From Diphasiastrum complanatum (taxonomy: Eukaryota; Streptophyta; Lycopodiopsida; Lycopodiales; Lycopodiaceae): a DNA stretch of 60,000 bases. Where the stretch lies: positions 6,270,548-6,330,547 of the forward strand of contig CM055094.1 in assembly GCA_029204225.1 (NCBI GenBank). Reading direction: 5' to 3'. This document shows, piece by piece, positions 14,848-25,740 of the stretch; the stretch's first letter is position 1; each line of letters opens with the position of its first letter. Under the pieces are notes generated by a model. It saw only the letters and a list, made by a program, of their open reading frames with translations, did no database searches and was not told the DNA's origin. The position numbers and the translations under genes were made by a program.

Positions 14848-15466
14848 CAAGTACAAGGCCATTGATCTGTGTTTGAATCTAATCCAGTTTTAGTAGGTTT
14901 TGGTGCAAAAAGCTAGTATTGGAAGGGCGAGCTGGTATCCAGGTTTTGGTGAGGGGATTTGATCCCAAACTTTTTCAGGATCAAAATCCGTACTGTTCAC
15001 ACGTGTGGGCATCTCTGAACCAGCATTTAATAACCCATATTCATTGGATCATAGAAATTTCATATGGTGTCAGTTTGATGTGATTTTTGGTGCAAATCCT
15101 AGGATAAGCTACCAAGATCACTTGCCATTGATTAGTTTTGAATTTGTTTCATGAAAACTAATTAATCTAGGCTGATTTCAGACCTTATTAAAGTGGAAAC
15201 CAGGTCTTGAAAGTACATCAAAGTGAATGAGAGAGATAGAGTCAGTTTTTGTCCAAGAATAGCCAAGATTGGCAAGATTTGCTTGAGTGTAGTTTTCATC
15301 TCATCTTATCTTCATTCCAGCTTGTGAGGGAGTGATAGAACTATGATTACAAATCCATCTGTTGGATTAGAAGTCAACATTTGAGTGAAACACTGCAAGT
15401 TAGAAACCTTTGTGAGTTTCAGGTCCAAACAAATCTATATCTTGTGTGTAGAATCTTGCTAGTAAG

Positions 15467-16267
15467 ATGGGATCAGTGGGAGCCTACCTTCTAGAAGCTA
15501 GTGAGAGGTTAAATTCTACCAATTATGCTATTTGGAAAGTGAGGATGGAGTCACTAATGGTGCTCCAGGATCTTTATGAGTTTCTAATAGATGATGAAGA
15601 TGAACCTCTAGGTGCACAGGAATTAGTGAGATACAAGAAGAGGTCTAGGCTTGCACTTCAGTGTATTAAGATGAATGTAAGCAATGATATTTTAAGGGAA
15701 GTATCATCATGTAAGAGTGCTAAAGAGGCTTGGGAATCTTTAAAATCTATCTATGAGTCTAGTAACACTTCGAGGGTTCTCATGCTTAGGAATCAGATTC
15801 TACAAAGCATGAAGAGGAGTGATGAGAATGCACAAGATTATGTGCTAAGAATCAAGTCTCTTAATAGGGAGTTAGCTTCCATTGGAGAGAAGATTCAAGA
15901 TAGTGAGCTTGTTCAGATTGTCCTAAATGGTCTAGGGAGTGGCTTTACAAATTTGGTCCAAAGCTTTGCAATCCAAGACACTTTGCCTACTATAGAAAAG
16001 CTACATAGTGTATTAGTAGCTGAAGAGTGTAGGATGTTGCATACCAATGCAAGAATGAATGCTATTTCTTTGCAGGATGGTGATGAGAAAGCTAATTTCT
16101 CATTCAAAAGCAAGAAGAAGACCAATGGCAAGAAGAAGCACTTCAAGGAGACCAAGGAGGAGGATGAGGCTTCCAGCTCAAAGGGCAAGATCAATGACAA
16201 GTCCAAGTACAAATATTTTTTCCAAGAACTCCAAGAAGATCTACAAGGGCAAGATCCGAGCCATTGA
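15467..16267 (+). CDS. Element A Gag (copia capsid-type protein), truncated
   Basis: The 266-residue open frame starts MGSVGAYLLEASERLNSTNY and continues AIWKVRMESLM. This is the gag N-terminal block that precedes the UBN2-type capsid domain. The central part has the family pattern, with AKEAWESLKSIYES, LRNQILQSMKRSDENAQDYV and SELVQIVLNGL. The C-terminus is Lys-rich (KSKKKTNGKKKHFKET) and then ends at TGA where a CCHC zinc knuckle should follow. The gag is uninterrupted, which supports a young insertion. It would form particle cores, but without the knuckle its RNA packaging should be impaired. Confidence 0.9.
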   Translation: MGSVGAYLLEASERLNSTNYAIWKVRMESLMVLQDLYEFLIDDEDEPLGAQELVRYKKRSRLALQCIKMNVSNDILREVSSCKSAKEAWESLKSIYESSNTSRVLMLRNQILQSMKRSDENAQDYVLRIKSLNRELASIGEKIQDSELVQIVLNGLGSGFTNLVQSFAIQDTLPTIEKLHSVLVAEECRMLHTNARMNAISLQDGDEKANFSFKSKKKTNGKKKHFKETKEEDEASSSKGKINDKSKYKYFFQELQEDLQGQDPSH

Positions 16268-16270
16268 GGC

Positions 16271-17822
16271 TCACCTATGATGGTCAAGGTGATCAAAGGG
16301 AAGGCTCATCATCTTTCACATCTTACACCTTTCTTACTTCAATGTTAGATGAGCCAACATGCTATGAAGATGCTTGTAAGTCTAAAAGTTGGATGGATGC
16401 TATGCAAGTAGAGTATGATGCTCTTATTGAGAATCATACTTGGGATCTTGTGGATCTTCCTCAAGGGAAGAAACCTCTTGATTGCAAGTGGGTGTTTAGA
16501 TTCAAGTATAATCAAGATGGATCAATAAGCAAGCATAAAGCTTGCCAAAGGTTTTTTACAAACCAAAGGCATTGACTATGATGAGACTTTTGCTCCTGTG
16601 GCTAAGCTTGTTACTATCAGGTTGATCATTAGTCTTGCTACAACCTTCAATTGGGAGCTATTCCAACTTGACTTCACAAATGCATTCCTCAATGGTTATT
16701 TGGAGGAAGAGATCTACATGAGGCAACCCGAGGGCCTCATCAAGGCAAAGCATGAAGGAAAGGTGTGTTTTTTGAAGAAGAGCCTTTATGGGCTCAAGCA
16801 AGCACCTAGAGCATGGTACTCTAGGCTAAACTCTTTTCTCATTTCCATCAATTTTGTAATGAGTGCCTATGATCCATCATTGTATATAAGTTTTCATGAT
16901 GGCATGATCATTATTCTTGTTTTGTATGTAGATGACATTATCTTGAGTGGTAATGATCTAGATGGAATTAGAGATGTAAAAATTGCTTTAGCAAAAGAGT
17001 TCAAGATGGTAGATCTCGGCCTATTGAGCTTCATTCTTGGAATAGAGGTTATTAGAGAATGTGATTTTAGTTTCATTTGTCAATCTAAATATGCTACATC
17101 CATCCTAGATAGATTTGGAATGAAGAATTGTAAAGGCATTGAGACACCAATGGAGCAACATGTAAAAGCATCTATTGGTTGTGATGAAGCATCCTTTGAG
17201 GACATCACATTATATAGAAGGCGTATTGGCTCCTTGATCTATTTAACTATAACTAGACCTGATCTTAGTTATAGTGTTGGAAAGTTAAGCCAATTCATGC
17301 AAAGTCCTCTAGTTTCACATTGGAAGATGGCCAAAAGAGTTCTTAGATACATTTCATTCACTAAGAATTTTGGTATTTTGTATACAGGAACTAATCTTGG
17401 CTTAAGAGCCTATAGTGACTCGGATTTTGCAGGTGACAAAGTGGATAGAAGATCAACAAGTGCCTTTGCCACCTTTCTATGTGTAGTATCATGGCTTTCC
17501 AAAAAGCAAGATACCATCTCCCTATCTTCCACAGAATCCGAATACAAGGCCTTGACATCAACATGCAAGGAGGTCTTGTGGCTCAAAAGGCTATTGGTGG
17601 AGCTTCATGTCATGGAGGAGGAGATCCCTATCATCTATTGTGACAACCAATCAACCCAATCACTTGCAACTAATCCTACACTCCATGCAAGAGCAAACAC
17701 ATCGAAATTGCTCATCATTTCGTGAGGGAAAAAGTGCAAGCTAAAGAGATCAAGCTCCAACACGTGCCATCATCAAGTTGCTTGGCTGATTTGTTTACTA
17801 AACCTTTACCTAAACAAGCTTA
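16271..17822 (+). pseudogene. Element A reverse transcriptase and RNase H
   Basis: Copia RT and RNase H copy the element RNA into DNA in cytoplasmic particles. The pre-RT stretch RLTYDGQG is followed by TWDLVDLPQGKKPLDCKWVF and KYNQDGSISKHKA. A frameshift occurs near 16555. After 16598 the RT runs on with LDFTNAFLNGYLEEEIYM, SLYGLKQAPRAWYSRL, the catalytic YVDDIILSGND and RPDLSYSVGKLSQFM. RNase H follows with YSDSDFAGDKVDRRSTSAFA, SWLSKKQDTISLSSTESEY and CDNQSTQSLA. A second shift near 17690 breaks HARxKHIEIAHHFV; in the corrected frame translation reaches LADLFTKPLPKQA and a TAG at 17820. With only two shifts it was functional not long ago. Confidence 0.92.
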
Positions 17823-17870
17823 GATCTTCAATTGGAGTTATTGATAAAAGCATTGTGATCTCCAAGGCTA

Positions 17871-17884
17871 GATTTGAGGAGGAG
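17871..17884 (+). promoter_or_regulatory. Polypurine tract of element A
   Basis: GATTTGAGGAGGAG lies directly before the 3' LTR and would prime plus-strand synthesis. Confidence 0.8.
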
Positions 17885-18574
17885 TGTGAAAAATTGCCTA
17901 CATTGGCAAATCTAGCCGTGTAGAATATTGTACATTTTGTCAATATTGTTTGTTGGTTACTTGAATGGCCAAAGTGCCACTTGTACATACACACCTAAAG
18001 TAGGTTACCACGAGTCAAGAGGAGTGGTTGTGTCTATTTGGTAGTGATTCCTACTTTGTAGGATCTAGACCATGATTTATGATGAGATTTGTACCTACCA
18101 TGCACCTACCAAGCATGACTCTTGGATCTAGGCTAGGGTTTTCACATTAGGGCAAGAAAGTGGAGTCTACTTCCTTATTACATGCTGGATTTTCACCTAA
18201 CTTTGCAAAGGAAGTGTGTTTTACTATGTATTTCCATTCTCCATAGTGAAAAGATAGAAACTTTTTGGAGCCTCAAGGAGAAACTCGAGTTTCCTCTCAT
18301 TGTATGGTGATTACTCTATTTTTCCAATGAAACCTAGCTTGGCACTTTGTAAACACTGTCTACAGGCCGTACTACAGCCTTATTTCCACACGTGTGGAGT
18401 TGGATTAGACCATTTGATCAATGCTTTGATTGTCTCTACTTGTTTCCTATCAAGCTGCTAAACTAGATCTTGTTTTCTGATGACTAGTTTTTGATAGATT
18501 GTTTAACAAGCATACAATCACCTTGTGGATCATTCAAAGATCCATTTATGGTCCTTAGTACTGTACTTTTCACA
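17885..18574 (+). repeat. Element A 3' LTR, 690 bp
   Basis: It has the same length as the 5' LTR with about ten differences noticed. It keeps CCACACGTGTGG (18386-18397). Confidence 0.95.
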
Positions 18575-18579
18575 TTTGC

Positions 18580-19052
18580 TACCCAAAGTGTTTCCAACAT
18601 AGACCATGTTGTCCATAATCTTCTGCAGGTTGTTCCCAAAGCATAATGGACTGCGCATGATGTAAAATGGGCTATAAATGACCAAAAGAAGATGACTGAA
18701 CTTGTTGTCCAATGTCTTCATCATAAAAATTTGGCACGCTATCAAGAGATGCATCAACGATGGCGTCATCAAAGTTGTCCCTCGAAGAGGCATGAGATGA
18801 CATAGAAGATTCTTCAAATAATGAAAAAATTTCTCTAAACAAATGCTCACTCTTAACACTTTGAACAAAAGTACCAATTGACACATGTCGACTCCCTCCT
18901 CGATTAGTACAAAAAGGTTCCAAAGAGTGCTTGAGTTTTTCAGCCTTTGCTAAAACATCAAATTGAAAAGGTTTCGCGTGAAACTTTTCACTAATGCATT
19001 CATCACATGCATCAACTTGCGGTGACTTGAAAAAAAAAGAAGATTGTTTCAA
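18580..19052 (-). pseudogene. Element B second, diverged integrase-region block
   Basis: On the minus strand it reads ACDECISEKFHAKPFQFDVL then AKAEKLKHSLEPF. This resembles the pre-integrase zinc region of the first block (CEGCIPGKFQRQAFSIDGTI). After about 60 codons it jumps to the linker before RT (Gln/Ser-rich, IGQQVQSSS). The block thus duplicates, with strong divergence and an internal deletion, the region 19323-20491 of the same element. It may derive from recombination between two related elements. Confidence 0.6.
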
Positions 19053-19109
19053 TATCTGCTCAATGTATCATTGTTGAGAGATGAAGATTCCAGCCCCATG
19101 TGAAAGAAC

Positions 19110-20491
19110 TCAAGTGTGGTTCTTCATGAGTGAGTTGTACTCCTCTTGCATCACATCCTCCCAACATTTTACTCCTCTGGCCTGCTCATAAAACACAGGT
19201 TCTACTGCACCATCCTCAATAGAAATAAGAGCAAAATCAGAAAAATCAGCAAATTCTACTGATTTAGTAGAGGCACGAGTCTTCCCTTCATAGAAATGAT
19301 CCACTTTGTTGTCCTACAAAGTCTACAACAACCATTTAGGGACTGGTTTGGGCTGTCCAACAGCCTTACCTTTGTCAACACTTTGCTGTCCAAAGTGTTT
19401 CGAACTTGGACCTTGTTGTCCAATGTTTTCTGAACTTGAACCTTGTTGTCTAATGTCTTCAATAGGCTGTTGTTCACTATAAATAGGTTCTTCTTGATGA
19501 ACTATGAGCTGCAAAATTGAAGAAGTAGTGGGCTGTCCACTAGAAGTTGATGGCAGTCCCTTATCTTCATGATTAGATGGCAAAACCAAATCTAGAAATA
19601 TTTCAAGATATGCATCAAGGGAGAAGTCCCCTTTCATGACATGAGTGGGCGCAACATCATAGAAGGTCTTTTCATCAAAATGAACATCACGACTCACTAC
19701 GATTTTATTAGTATCCATATTGAACAACCTATAACCCTTGCTTTTACTACTATAGCCAACAAATATGCATTTAACTTCTTTACCATCAAGCTTGGTTCTT
19801 AGCTTATCGGGAATGAAAGCATAAGTCGTGCAACCAAAGATGCGTAAGTGAGAAACAATAGGCGTCTTACCATACCAAACTTCATAAGGAGTTAGTACCT
19901 TCAAGGCTTTAGTAGGACACCGATTACTAATGTAAGCTGCCGTTATAACCGCTTCAGCCCAAAACTTGTGAGGTAGGCCCTTTTCCTTGAGCATTCATCG
20001 AGCCATCTCCATGATAGTGCGATTCTTTCTTTCAGCAACACCATTTTGTTGAGTTGTTAAGAGGTTGTCATTTGATGATGGTTACCTTTGCCTTGAAGAT
20101 AAGTACCGAACGTATTCTTTATATATTCTTCTCCTTGGTCGATATGTAAGATCTTTAAAGAGTGCCCAAACTAGATTTCTATCATTGCTAGATAATCCTT
20201 AAAGCGTTGAAAAACTTCAGGTTTCACCTTCATAGGATAAATCCATGTAAATCTTGAAAGGTCATCAATAAAAGTAACAAAGTACTTACATCTTCCAATG
20301 GATTCGGTCCTCATTGGACCACATACATCACTATGAACCAAATCAAATTTGCCATCAGCTCTAATAGTTCCATCAATTGAAAAAGCTTGCCTTTGAAATT
20401 TTCCAGGTATGCATCCTTCGCATACATGTCCTTCGGGATGCTCAATATTAGGAATGTCTTCAACCATTACAAATGTACTTCTCCTCACCAT
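19110..20491 (-). pseudogene. Element B integrase and start of RT
   Basis: On the minus strand the pre-integrase segment (HVCEGCIPGKFQRQAFSIDG) leads into the integrase core (LVHSDVCGPM, KYFVTFIDDLSRFTWIYPMK). A frameshift occurs near 20160, after which the catalytic E region is damaged. From 19994 it continues LPHKFWAEAVITAAYISNRC, then HLRIFGCTTYAFIP, KCIFVGYSSKSKGYRLF and the linker to RT. It ends with CWEDVMQEEYNSLMKNHT (to 19110), the first conserved RT segment. Everything after this in RT is missing. Integrase inserts the cDNA in the nucleus; this copy is inactive. Confidence 0.85.
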
Positions 20492-20599
20492 TGGGTAAGA
20501 TAATGGGGATCACTCCAATACCTTTGATAGGATAAGAGGTGTTATCAACACCTTGAGCTTTGCTTCCATCATGTACTTTTACAAGCTTTGTGAAGACTT

Positions 20600-21560
20600 C
20601 TTTGTGTTAAGTCATATGGTTTGTGGCACCGCTATCAATCACCCAATCAATAGATGAAAAAACAAGAACTTGTAAAGCTGAGGATGAGATGTTTTTTGCT
20701 AAAAAAACTAGCAAGATTTGAAGTGGCAGAAATCTCGTCTTTAGGAGAAATGAGATTATTAGTGACAAAAGCATAATCATTATTGAAAAGATTATCCTCC
20801 TTTCAAATTGTTGTTCCAAAGTAATGATTGTGATACTTGTATCATTACATTTCTCTTTTTCCCTTGCAAGCCTCTTTCTACATTCTTTGATGTGATGCCC
20901 AAACTTCTTGCAATAGTGGCACTTACCCTTCTTCTTGGAGCCTTGATCTTGAGCTTCCTTATATTTTTTATCATCTTTGGAAGTTTTGAAAGAAGGTTTC
21001 CCTTTCCACTTGTCTTTTCCTTTGCCTTTTGCAAAGAAAGCTTGATCTTCTTGTTCACCAAAGTTGATCCTTGTTTGCTCTTCTTGAAGAAGTAAGCCAA
21101 CAAGTTCGTCAAAGGAGATTTGTTGTCCCCTAAGAGAAATGCTCAATGATGACACAAATGGAAGGTAAGAATTAGGAAGAGAGTTGAGAGTAATCCTTCT
21201 TGCATCTTCAAGATAGAAAGTCGATTTCGATTATATACCACTACTACCACATTCTTTACTTGAAACATCTTGGCAAGAGTCTCCCAAGCACTTTTGGAAG
21301 TCTTGCATGATCTAATATGAGGAAGGATAGATCTCTACACTGATAATGCAATGAGAGAATGTGCTTGTGCATCTCGTCGATCCCACTTCTTTTGCTCATC
21401 GGAAGACACCTCCATAGATGAAGCAGTAGTTGTTCTAGATGGTGTAATAGGTGCCAAGGTAGGCAGCCTTTCTTCAATTAGAAGGTTCTTTATCATGTAG
21501 CACCACAAGGAATAGTTTGTGCCATCCGACCTATCTTCATTAAATAAAGAACCAATAGAC
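20600..21560 (-). pseudogene. Element B gag, zinc knuckle and protease start
   Basis: Gag traces on the minus strand include QRSILPHIRSCKTSKSAWET near 21340-21280. The segment 21155-20607 carries GKCHYCKKFGHHIKECRKRL, a CCHC knuckle of the form C-x2-C-x4-H-x4-C. It ends with WVIDSGATNHMT, the DSGA active-site motif of the copia aspartic protease. Frameshifts separate the pieces. Confidence 0.82.
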
Positions 21561-22167
21561 TCTGATTATTTAGCCAAAATTAAAAAATTAGCTTGTAGTA
21601 GATAGGATATAGACTTTCCACGTCAAAATCTACTCAAAGGGCAGCAACCTCAAAGCTGAAATTATGAGCACAATAGATTGCAATACTCCACATGCAATTT
21701 GCTCAACAAGTAATGAAATAGGTGGCTGATTTCTGCACAAAAAAAAGAATGCTCACAAATAGGTAGACTTCAAATGAAGCCTAAACCAAAACCAGAAATT
21801 TGTGGCTAAAAAGAGTGCTCACTATGTGCATATAGAGCTGATGGTAGCGCCCTACTCCAAGCTCACCAATAGGAAAATTTCAGCAAGAAATGTGTGTAAA
21901 ACACATGTATCTTCATTTAAGATGTAAATCTAAAATTTTTAGCATGTATTTGAGTCAAGATCACATGCAATTGGTTTGAGCATGGGCGCCCTACTGCTAG
22001 CTCTCAAATAGGTGAAGATGCCCTTCAATTTCTTGCAATGTCTTTATAAGTAGATGAACAGATTCTTCTCCTGCAAAAATCAGCATCTTGATGATTTTTT
22101 GCAACCAAAAAGGGAAGAAGATAGCTTCCTATTGGGCGCCCTCCTACAAGCAATATGATCACCTAAA

Positions 22168-22180
22168 GGCTCTGATACCA
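22168..22180 (-). promoter_or_regulatory. Primer-binding site of element B
   Basis: On the minus strand TGGTATCAGAGCC directly follows the 5' LTR end (...TTCCTACA). Confidence 0.9.
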
Positions 22181-22687
22181 TGTAGGAAATAGAAGCCTAA
22201 GGATCCAGAATCTTAACTATTCAATCACACAAAGCATTCTCAAAAAAAAGAAAGAGATGGTTAGAGACCCTCTTGTAGAAACTCATGGACAACCGAGGAG
22301 AATAGTCAATATTGCATACAAAAGTGTCTCATACAAATGGGATGCACACATATATATAGTCCAAGATGACTATCTAACTTCATGACTATTGGCTATCCAA
22401 CTACTTGACTATTGGCTATCCAACTTTCTATAAGTTTCATAGAAAAAATAAGGTACCTCCAATATGTCAAGTTGGGGTACTTAATGTTACAATTAGGCCT
22501 AGTGGACCCACGAGTCACAATTAGGCCTAGTGGAACCATGAGTCCCTACCAAGCTAATTTCATACTATCTTAGCTAGCTCTAAGTTTAGTAGGCCTAATA
22601 TAATAAATGACCATGATTACACAACTCTCGACCTTTTGGGTCAAAGTAACCTATGGTAATGTAAGCAATTCCATTTACATTCCAACA
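22181..22687 (-). repeat. Element B 5' LTR
   Basis: On the minus strand it begins TGTTGGAATGTAAATGG and ends TTTCCTACA. It differs from the 3' LTR by scattered substitutions and an extra 28-bp duplication around 22500-22530. Confidence 0.88.
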
Positions 22688-22787
22688 TCCTGCTAGTAGG
22701 AAAGTGGGTGATACAAGGGAGTTTGCTGATGTTTTAGTTCAAGACTATAATGTGGTCACAGTTGTTGATGAAATTTTGGAAGTGTTG
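22688..22787 (+). pseudogene. C-terminal continuation of the methyltransferase relic
   Basis: Directly after the TCCTG duplication the plus strand is open in the frame that ran up to 13194. It reads PASRKVGDTREFADVLVQDY then NVVTVVDEILEVLK. Taking element B out with one TCCTG makes the two halves one frame. The tail resembles nothing I can name. It is cut at about 22788, where minus-strand element D begins. Confidence 0.6.
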
Positions 22788-22789
22788 AA

Positions 22790-24444
22790 GCTCCACCTCC
22801 TCTGCCATGACTTGTTCCGTCACAAAATGATATGCCACCTAATATGCTTGCTCCTTGCATGAAAGATAGGATTGCTTGCCAATCTTTGGGCTGATAGGTT
22901 CTCACAAAGGATGATTGGACTCTCTGAAAAATCCAGCAAATGAAGATCCTTCAACATTCTTTTGATCCATAGCATCTCCTTTGTGCATAATGTAAGTGCT
23001 TCGTACTTGGCCTCACAACATGACAATGAGATTGTGGCTTGTTTCTTTGACATACATGAGATAGCTCCATCACCTATGAAAATAGCATGTGCACTTATGG
23101 ATTCTCTATTCCGTTGATCTCCAGCATAGTCCTAATATGAAAAACCACACAAGTTAGGTGATGATCCATTGTAAACAATGCCAAAATCTCTAGACTCCAA
23201 GATGTATCTTAGCACCCTCTCCAATGCTCTTCACTAGGATCTTGCATAAATTGGCCTAGTCTACCAACACAATAGCTTAGATCAGGTCTTGTGATGGTTA
23301 GATATATGAGGTGAACCAACTAGCTTTCGATAGAGAGTAATGTCCTCGAAGGATCTTTCATTACCTCTTAGTGAGCTTTACATTTGACTCCATAGGTGTA
23401 TCACAAGACTTAGCATCTACCATATGAAATCTTTTTATAATAGAGTTAGCATACTTCTCTTGACAAATGAAAGTAGATTGAGAAGATCTAAACACTTCTA
23501 TTCCCAAGATATAATGTAAATGTCCAAGATCATGCACCTCAAACTCCTTGAGTGCAATCTTGATATCATCAATACCTTGATTGTTGCCTCCACTCAATAT
23601 GATATATCCACATAGACTAGAAGAATAGTAACAGATTTCTACCAAACCTATAATAAAGTGAATGATCATACTCACTCATAACAAAGGTTTGAGAGAGTAG
23701 AAATGTGTTAAGCTTAGCATACCAACTCCTTGGTGCTTGCTTAAGACAATACAAATTCTTTTGTAAAAAACAAACATGATTAGGCTTCCCATGTGAGATG
23801 TAGCCCTCGAGTTTCTCCATGTACACTTACTTCTCAAGATCTACATTCAAGAATGCATTAGTCATGTCCAATTGCCATGTATCCCAGCCAAAAAGAGTTG
23901 CAAGAGAGATGATGATCGGAATGTTTACCATCTTTGCCACACATGCAAAGGTTTCATCATAATCAATACCATGTTCTTGTGCATATGCTTTAGGCACAAA
24001 CCTTGCCTTATGCTTATTGATTGATCCATCTTGGTTTGTCTTCACCTTGAAGATCCATTTGCATCCAATAGCTTTCTTGTCCTTAGGAAGTTCCACCAAC
24101 CTCCTGGTGTTGTTCTTCATAAGAGCTTGATACTCAAGGTCCATAAGAGCTTGATACCTACTCCTCTTTTGTATTGCCTCATCTACACATGTAGGTTCAT
24201 CAAAAGAATTTAGAAAAGCATAGTTTGTACCTCCAACAACTTGCTTTCCATTTTCATCATATGTGAGCCTTGAAGGTGTTTGCCTTTGCCTCGATGTCCT
24301 CCTTGGCTTTTGACTTAATGAAGGCCCTTCATCAACATCATCCAAAGTACCATCCATGTCATCAACATCAAGAATGTTAGATCCATCCACAACATCATTA
24401 CTTGAAGACACCTTTGACATATTTCCCTGAGTCAAAAATGACAT
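22790..24444 (-). pseudogene. Element D RT and RNase H
   Basis: On the minus strand RT is recognisable from SRLTYDENGKQVVGG through LVELPKDKKAIGCKWIFKVK, HGIDYDETFACVAKMVNIP and LDMTNAFLN. Next come CLKQAPRSWYAKLNTFLLS, and an altered catalytic region where YVDD has decayed (LCGYIILSGG). It goes on with LHYILGIEVF. RNase H has SKKQATISLSCCEAKYEALT and CENLSAQRLASNPIFHARSK. Several frameshifts and the loss of YVDD make it inactive. Confidence 0.85.
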
Positions 24445-25740
24445 CTCTTCTAATTATCACTTTATTAGTAGGAATGTAAACGTTATAGACTTTGCTCACC
24501 TCACTACAACCAACAAATATACTTGTCCTTGAAGATGGATCCTCCTTTGTCTTATCATCAAGTGTTATGTTGATATAGCAACTGCATCCAAAAGTTCTAA
24601 AAAACTTACACGCGGCCACTTTCCAAATAACATTTCAAAAAGGATTTTTTCCATCCAATAAAGCACTCGGCCACCTATTGCATAGAAAGCTAGTACACAA
24701 CAAAGCTTGATCTTAAAATGGTTTTGGAAAATTAGCACCTAACCTCATGGCTTTAGCACCTTCACACAAGGTCCTATTCTTCCTCTCGGCCACTCCATTT
24801 TGTTGTGGTGTCCTTAGACTTGTGTACTCCCTCTCGATCCCATGCTCATCACAAAAGGCCTTAAACTTGGTAGAGATATACTCATCACCATCGTCACTCC
24901 TCAAGACTTGATCTTTGTAGAGAATTGGACCTCTCTTGCAATCTTGAATTTGACAAAGACATCATACACTTCATCCTTGATCTTTAGTTGATATACCCAA
25001 CAAAATCTACTAAAATCATCAATAAAGGCTACATACATCTTATCTCCTCCATTGATAATAGTAGTAACACAATGAATATCCGAATGCAAAGGGCATAGTA
25101 GATCTAGATGTAGATCTATTATAAGGTGATCTATGTGACTTTGACAAAGCACATTGCTCACAAACATGATTGATGCTAGTTAAGGACTTCGGAAGACCAA
25201 TCACAACTTGCTTTCTTGCCATTACCTCCAATGACTTGAAGTTGAGATGCCCCATCCTCTGCCAAACCTCTTGAATTGGCATTTGCTCTCTTCCCACACA
25301 TCCAACTTGGTTAGCAATAACACAAGCATCAAGTTTCAATAATTTACCTTGCCTTTTGCCTCTTGCAATCACAATATCCTTTTTCTTGATCAAGCATGTA
25401 TCACCATCAAACTCAAACTTAAGTCCCTTGCTTCTAACCATGATTGGTTGTGTAGATCACCCTCTTGTCATCTCCATATGCCAACAAAGATGTGAAATAC
25501 TCTTTGTGAAAAGTCATGTGTGAGCTTGCTCCACTATCAATCCACCAAGGATCAATATCTCCAACATTAGCAACCAAACATGAAGACATCACAAAAGCAT
25601 CATCATTTGTGTTTTGATCATCAACACCATCCTCATCTAGAGTTAGATTTCCTTGCTTATCACCTTGATCTCTCTTCTTTTTGAAACATTCACTAGCAAA
25701 ATGCCCTTTGATACCACAAGAGAAGCATTTTACTTGGATC
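24398..25740 (-). pseudogene. Element D protease and integrase
   Basis: On the minus strand a CCHC knuckle (CFSCGIKGHFASEC) near 25720-25680 leads to the protease motif WWIDSGASSHMTF near 25545. The pre-integrase part follows with LWQRMGHLNFKS-like sequence and CEQCALSKSHRSPY. Integrase traces are FIDDFSRFCWVYQLK, then MRSDDGDEYISTKF and TPQQNGVAERKNRTL, which contains the catalytic glutamate region. The end has FRTFGCSCYINI and SIFVGCSEVSKVYNV. Frames are broken several times. Confidence 0.85.

Larger units (their letters stand above)
14146..18574 (+). mobile_element. Copia element A, structurally complete but internally deleted
   Basis: Element A has two 690-bp LTRs (TGTG...TTTTCACA), a perfect 5-bp target duplication, a primer site right after the 5' LTR and a purine tract (GATTTGAGGAGGAG) right before the 3' LTR. 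By eye the LTRs differ at about ten places, so this is a relatively recent insertion. The coding part jumps from the basic C-terminal part of gag to the stretch just before RT. The zinc knuckle, protease and integrase are missing. It must therefore have been mobilised in trans, or have lost these parts afterwards. It sits inside element B in the opposite orientation. Confidence 0.95.
13195..22687 (-). mobile_element. Copia element B, interrupted by element A
   Basis: This minus-strand LTR retrotransposon is bounded by LTRs at 13195-13670 and 22181-22687 and flanked by the 5-bp duplication TCCTG. Removing the nested element A leaves about 5.06 kb. The primer site, TGGTATCAGAGCC on the minus strand, adjoins the 5' LTR at 22168-22180. 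Order on the minus strand: gag, zinc knuckle, protease, integrase, the first part of RT, then a second diverged integrase-to-RT block, and the 3' LTR. No RT catalytic region or RNase H is present, so the copy cannot have moved by itself. Confidence 0.88.

Noticed and set aside
15913-16296. Antisense 127-codon frame across element A gag
   Set aside because: It mirrors the gag codons on the opposite strand and has no independent support.
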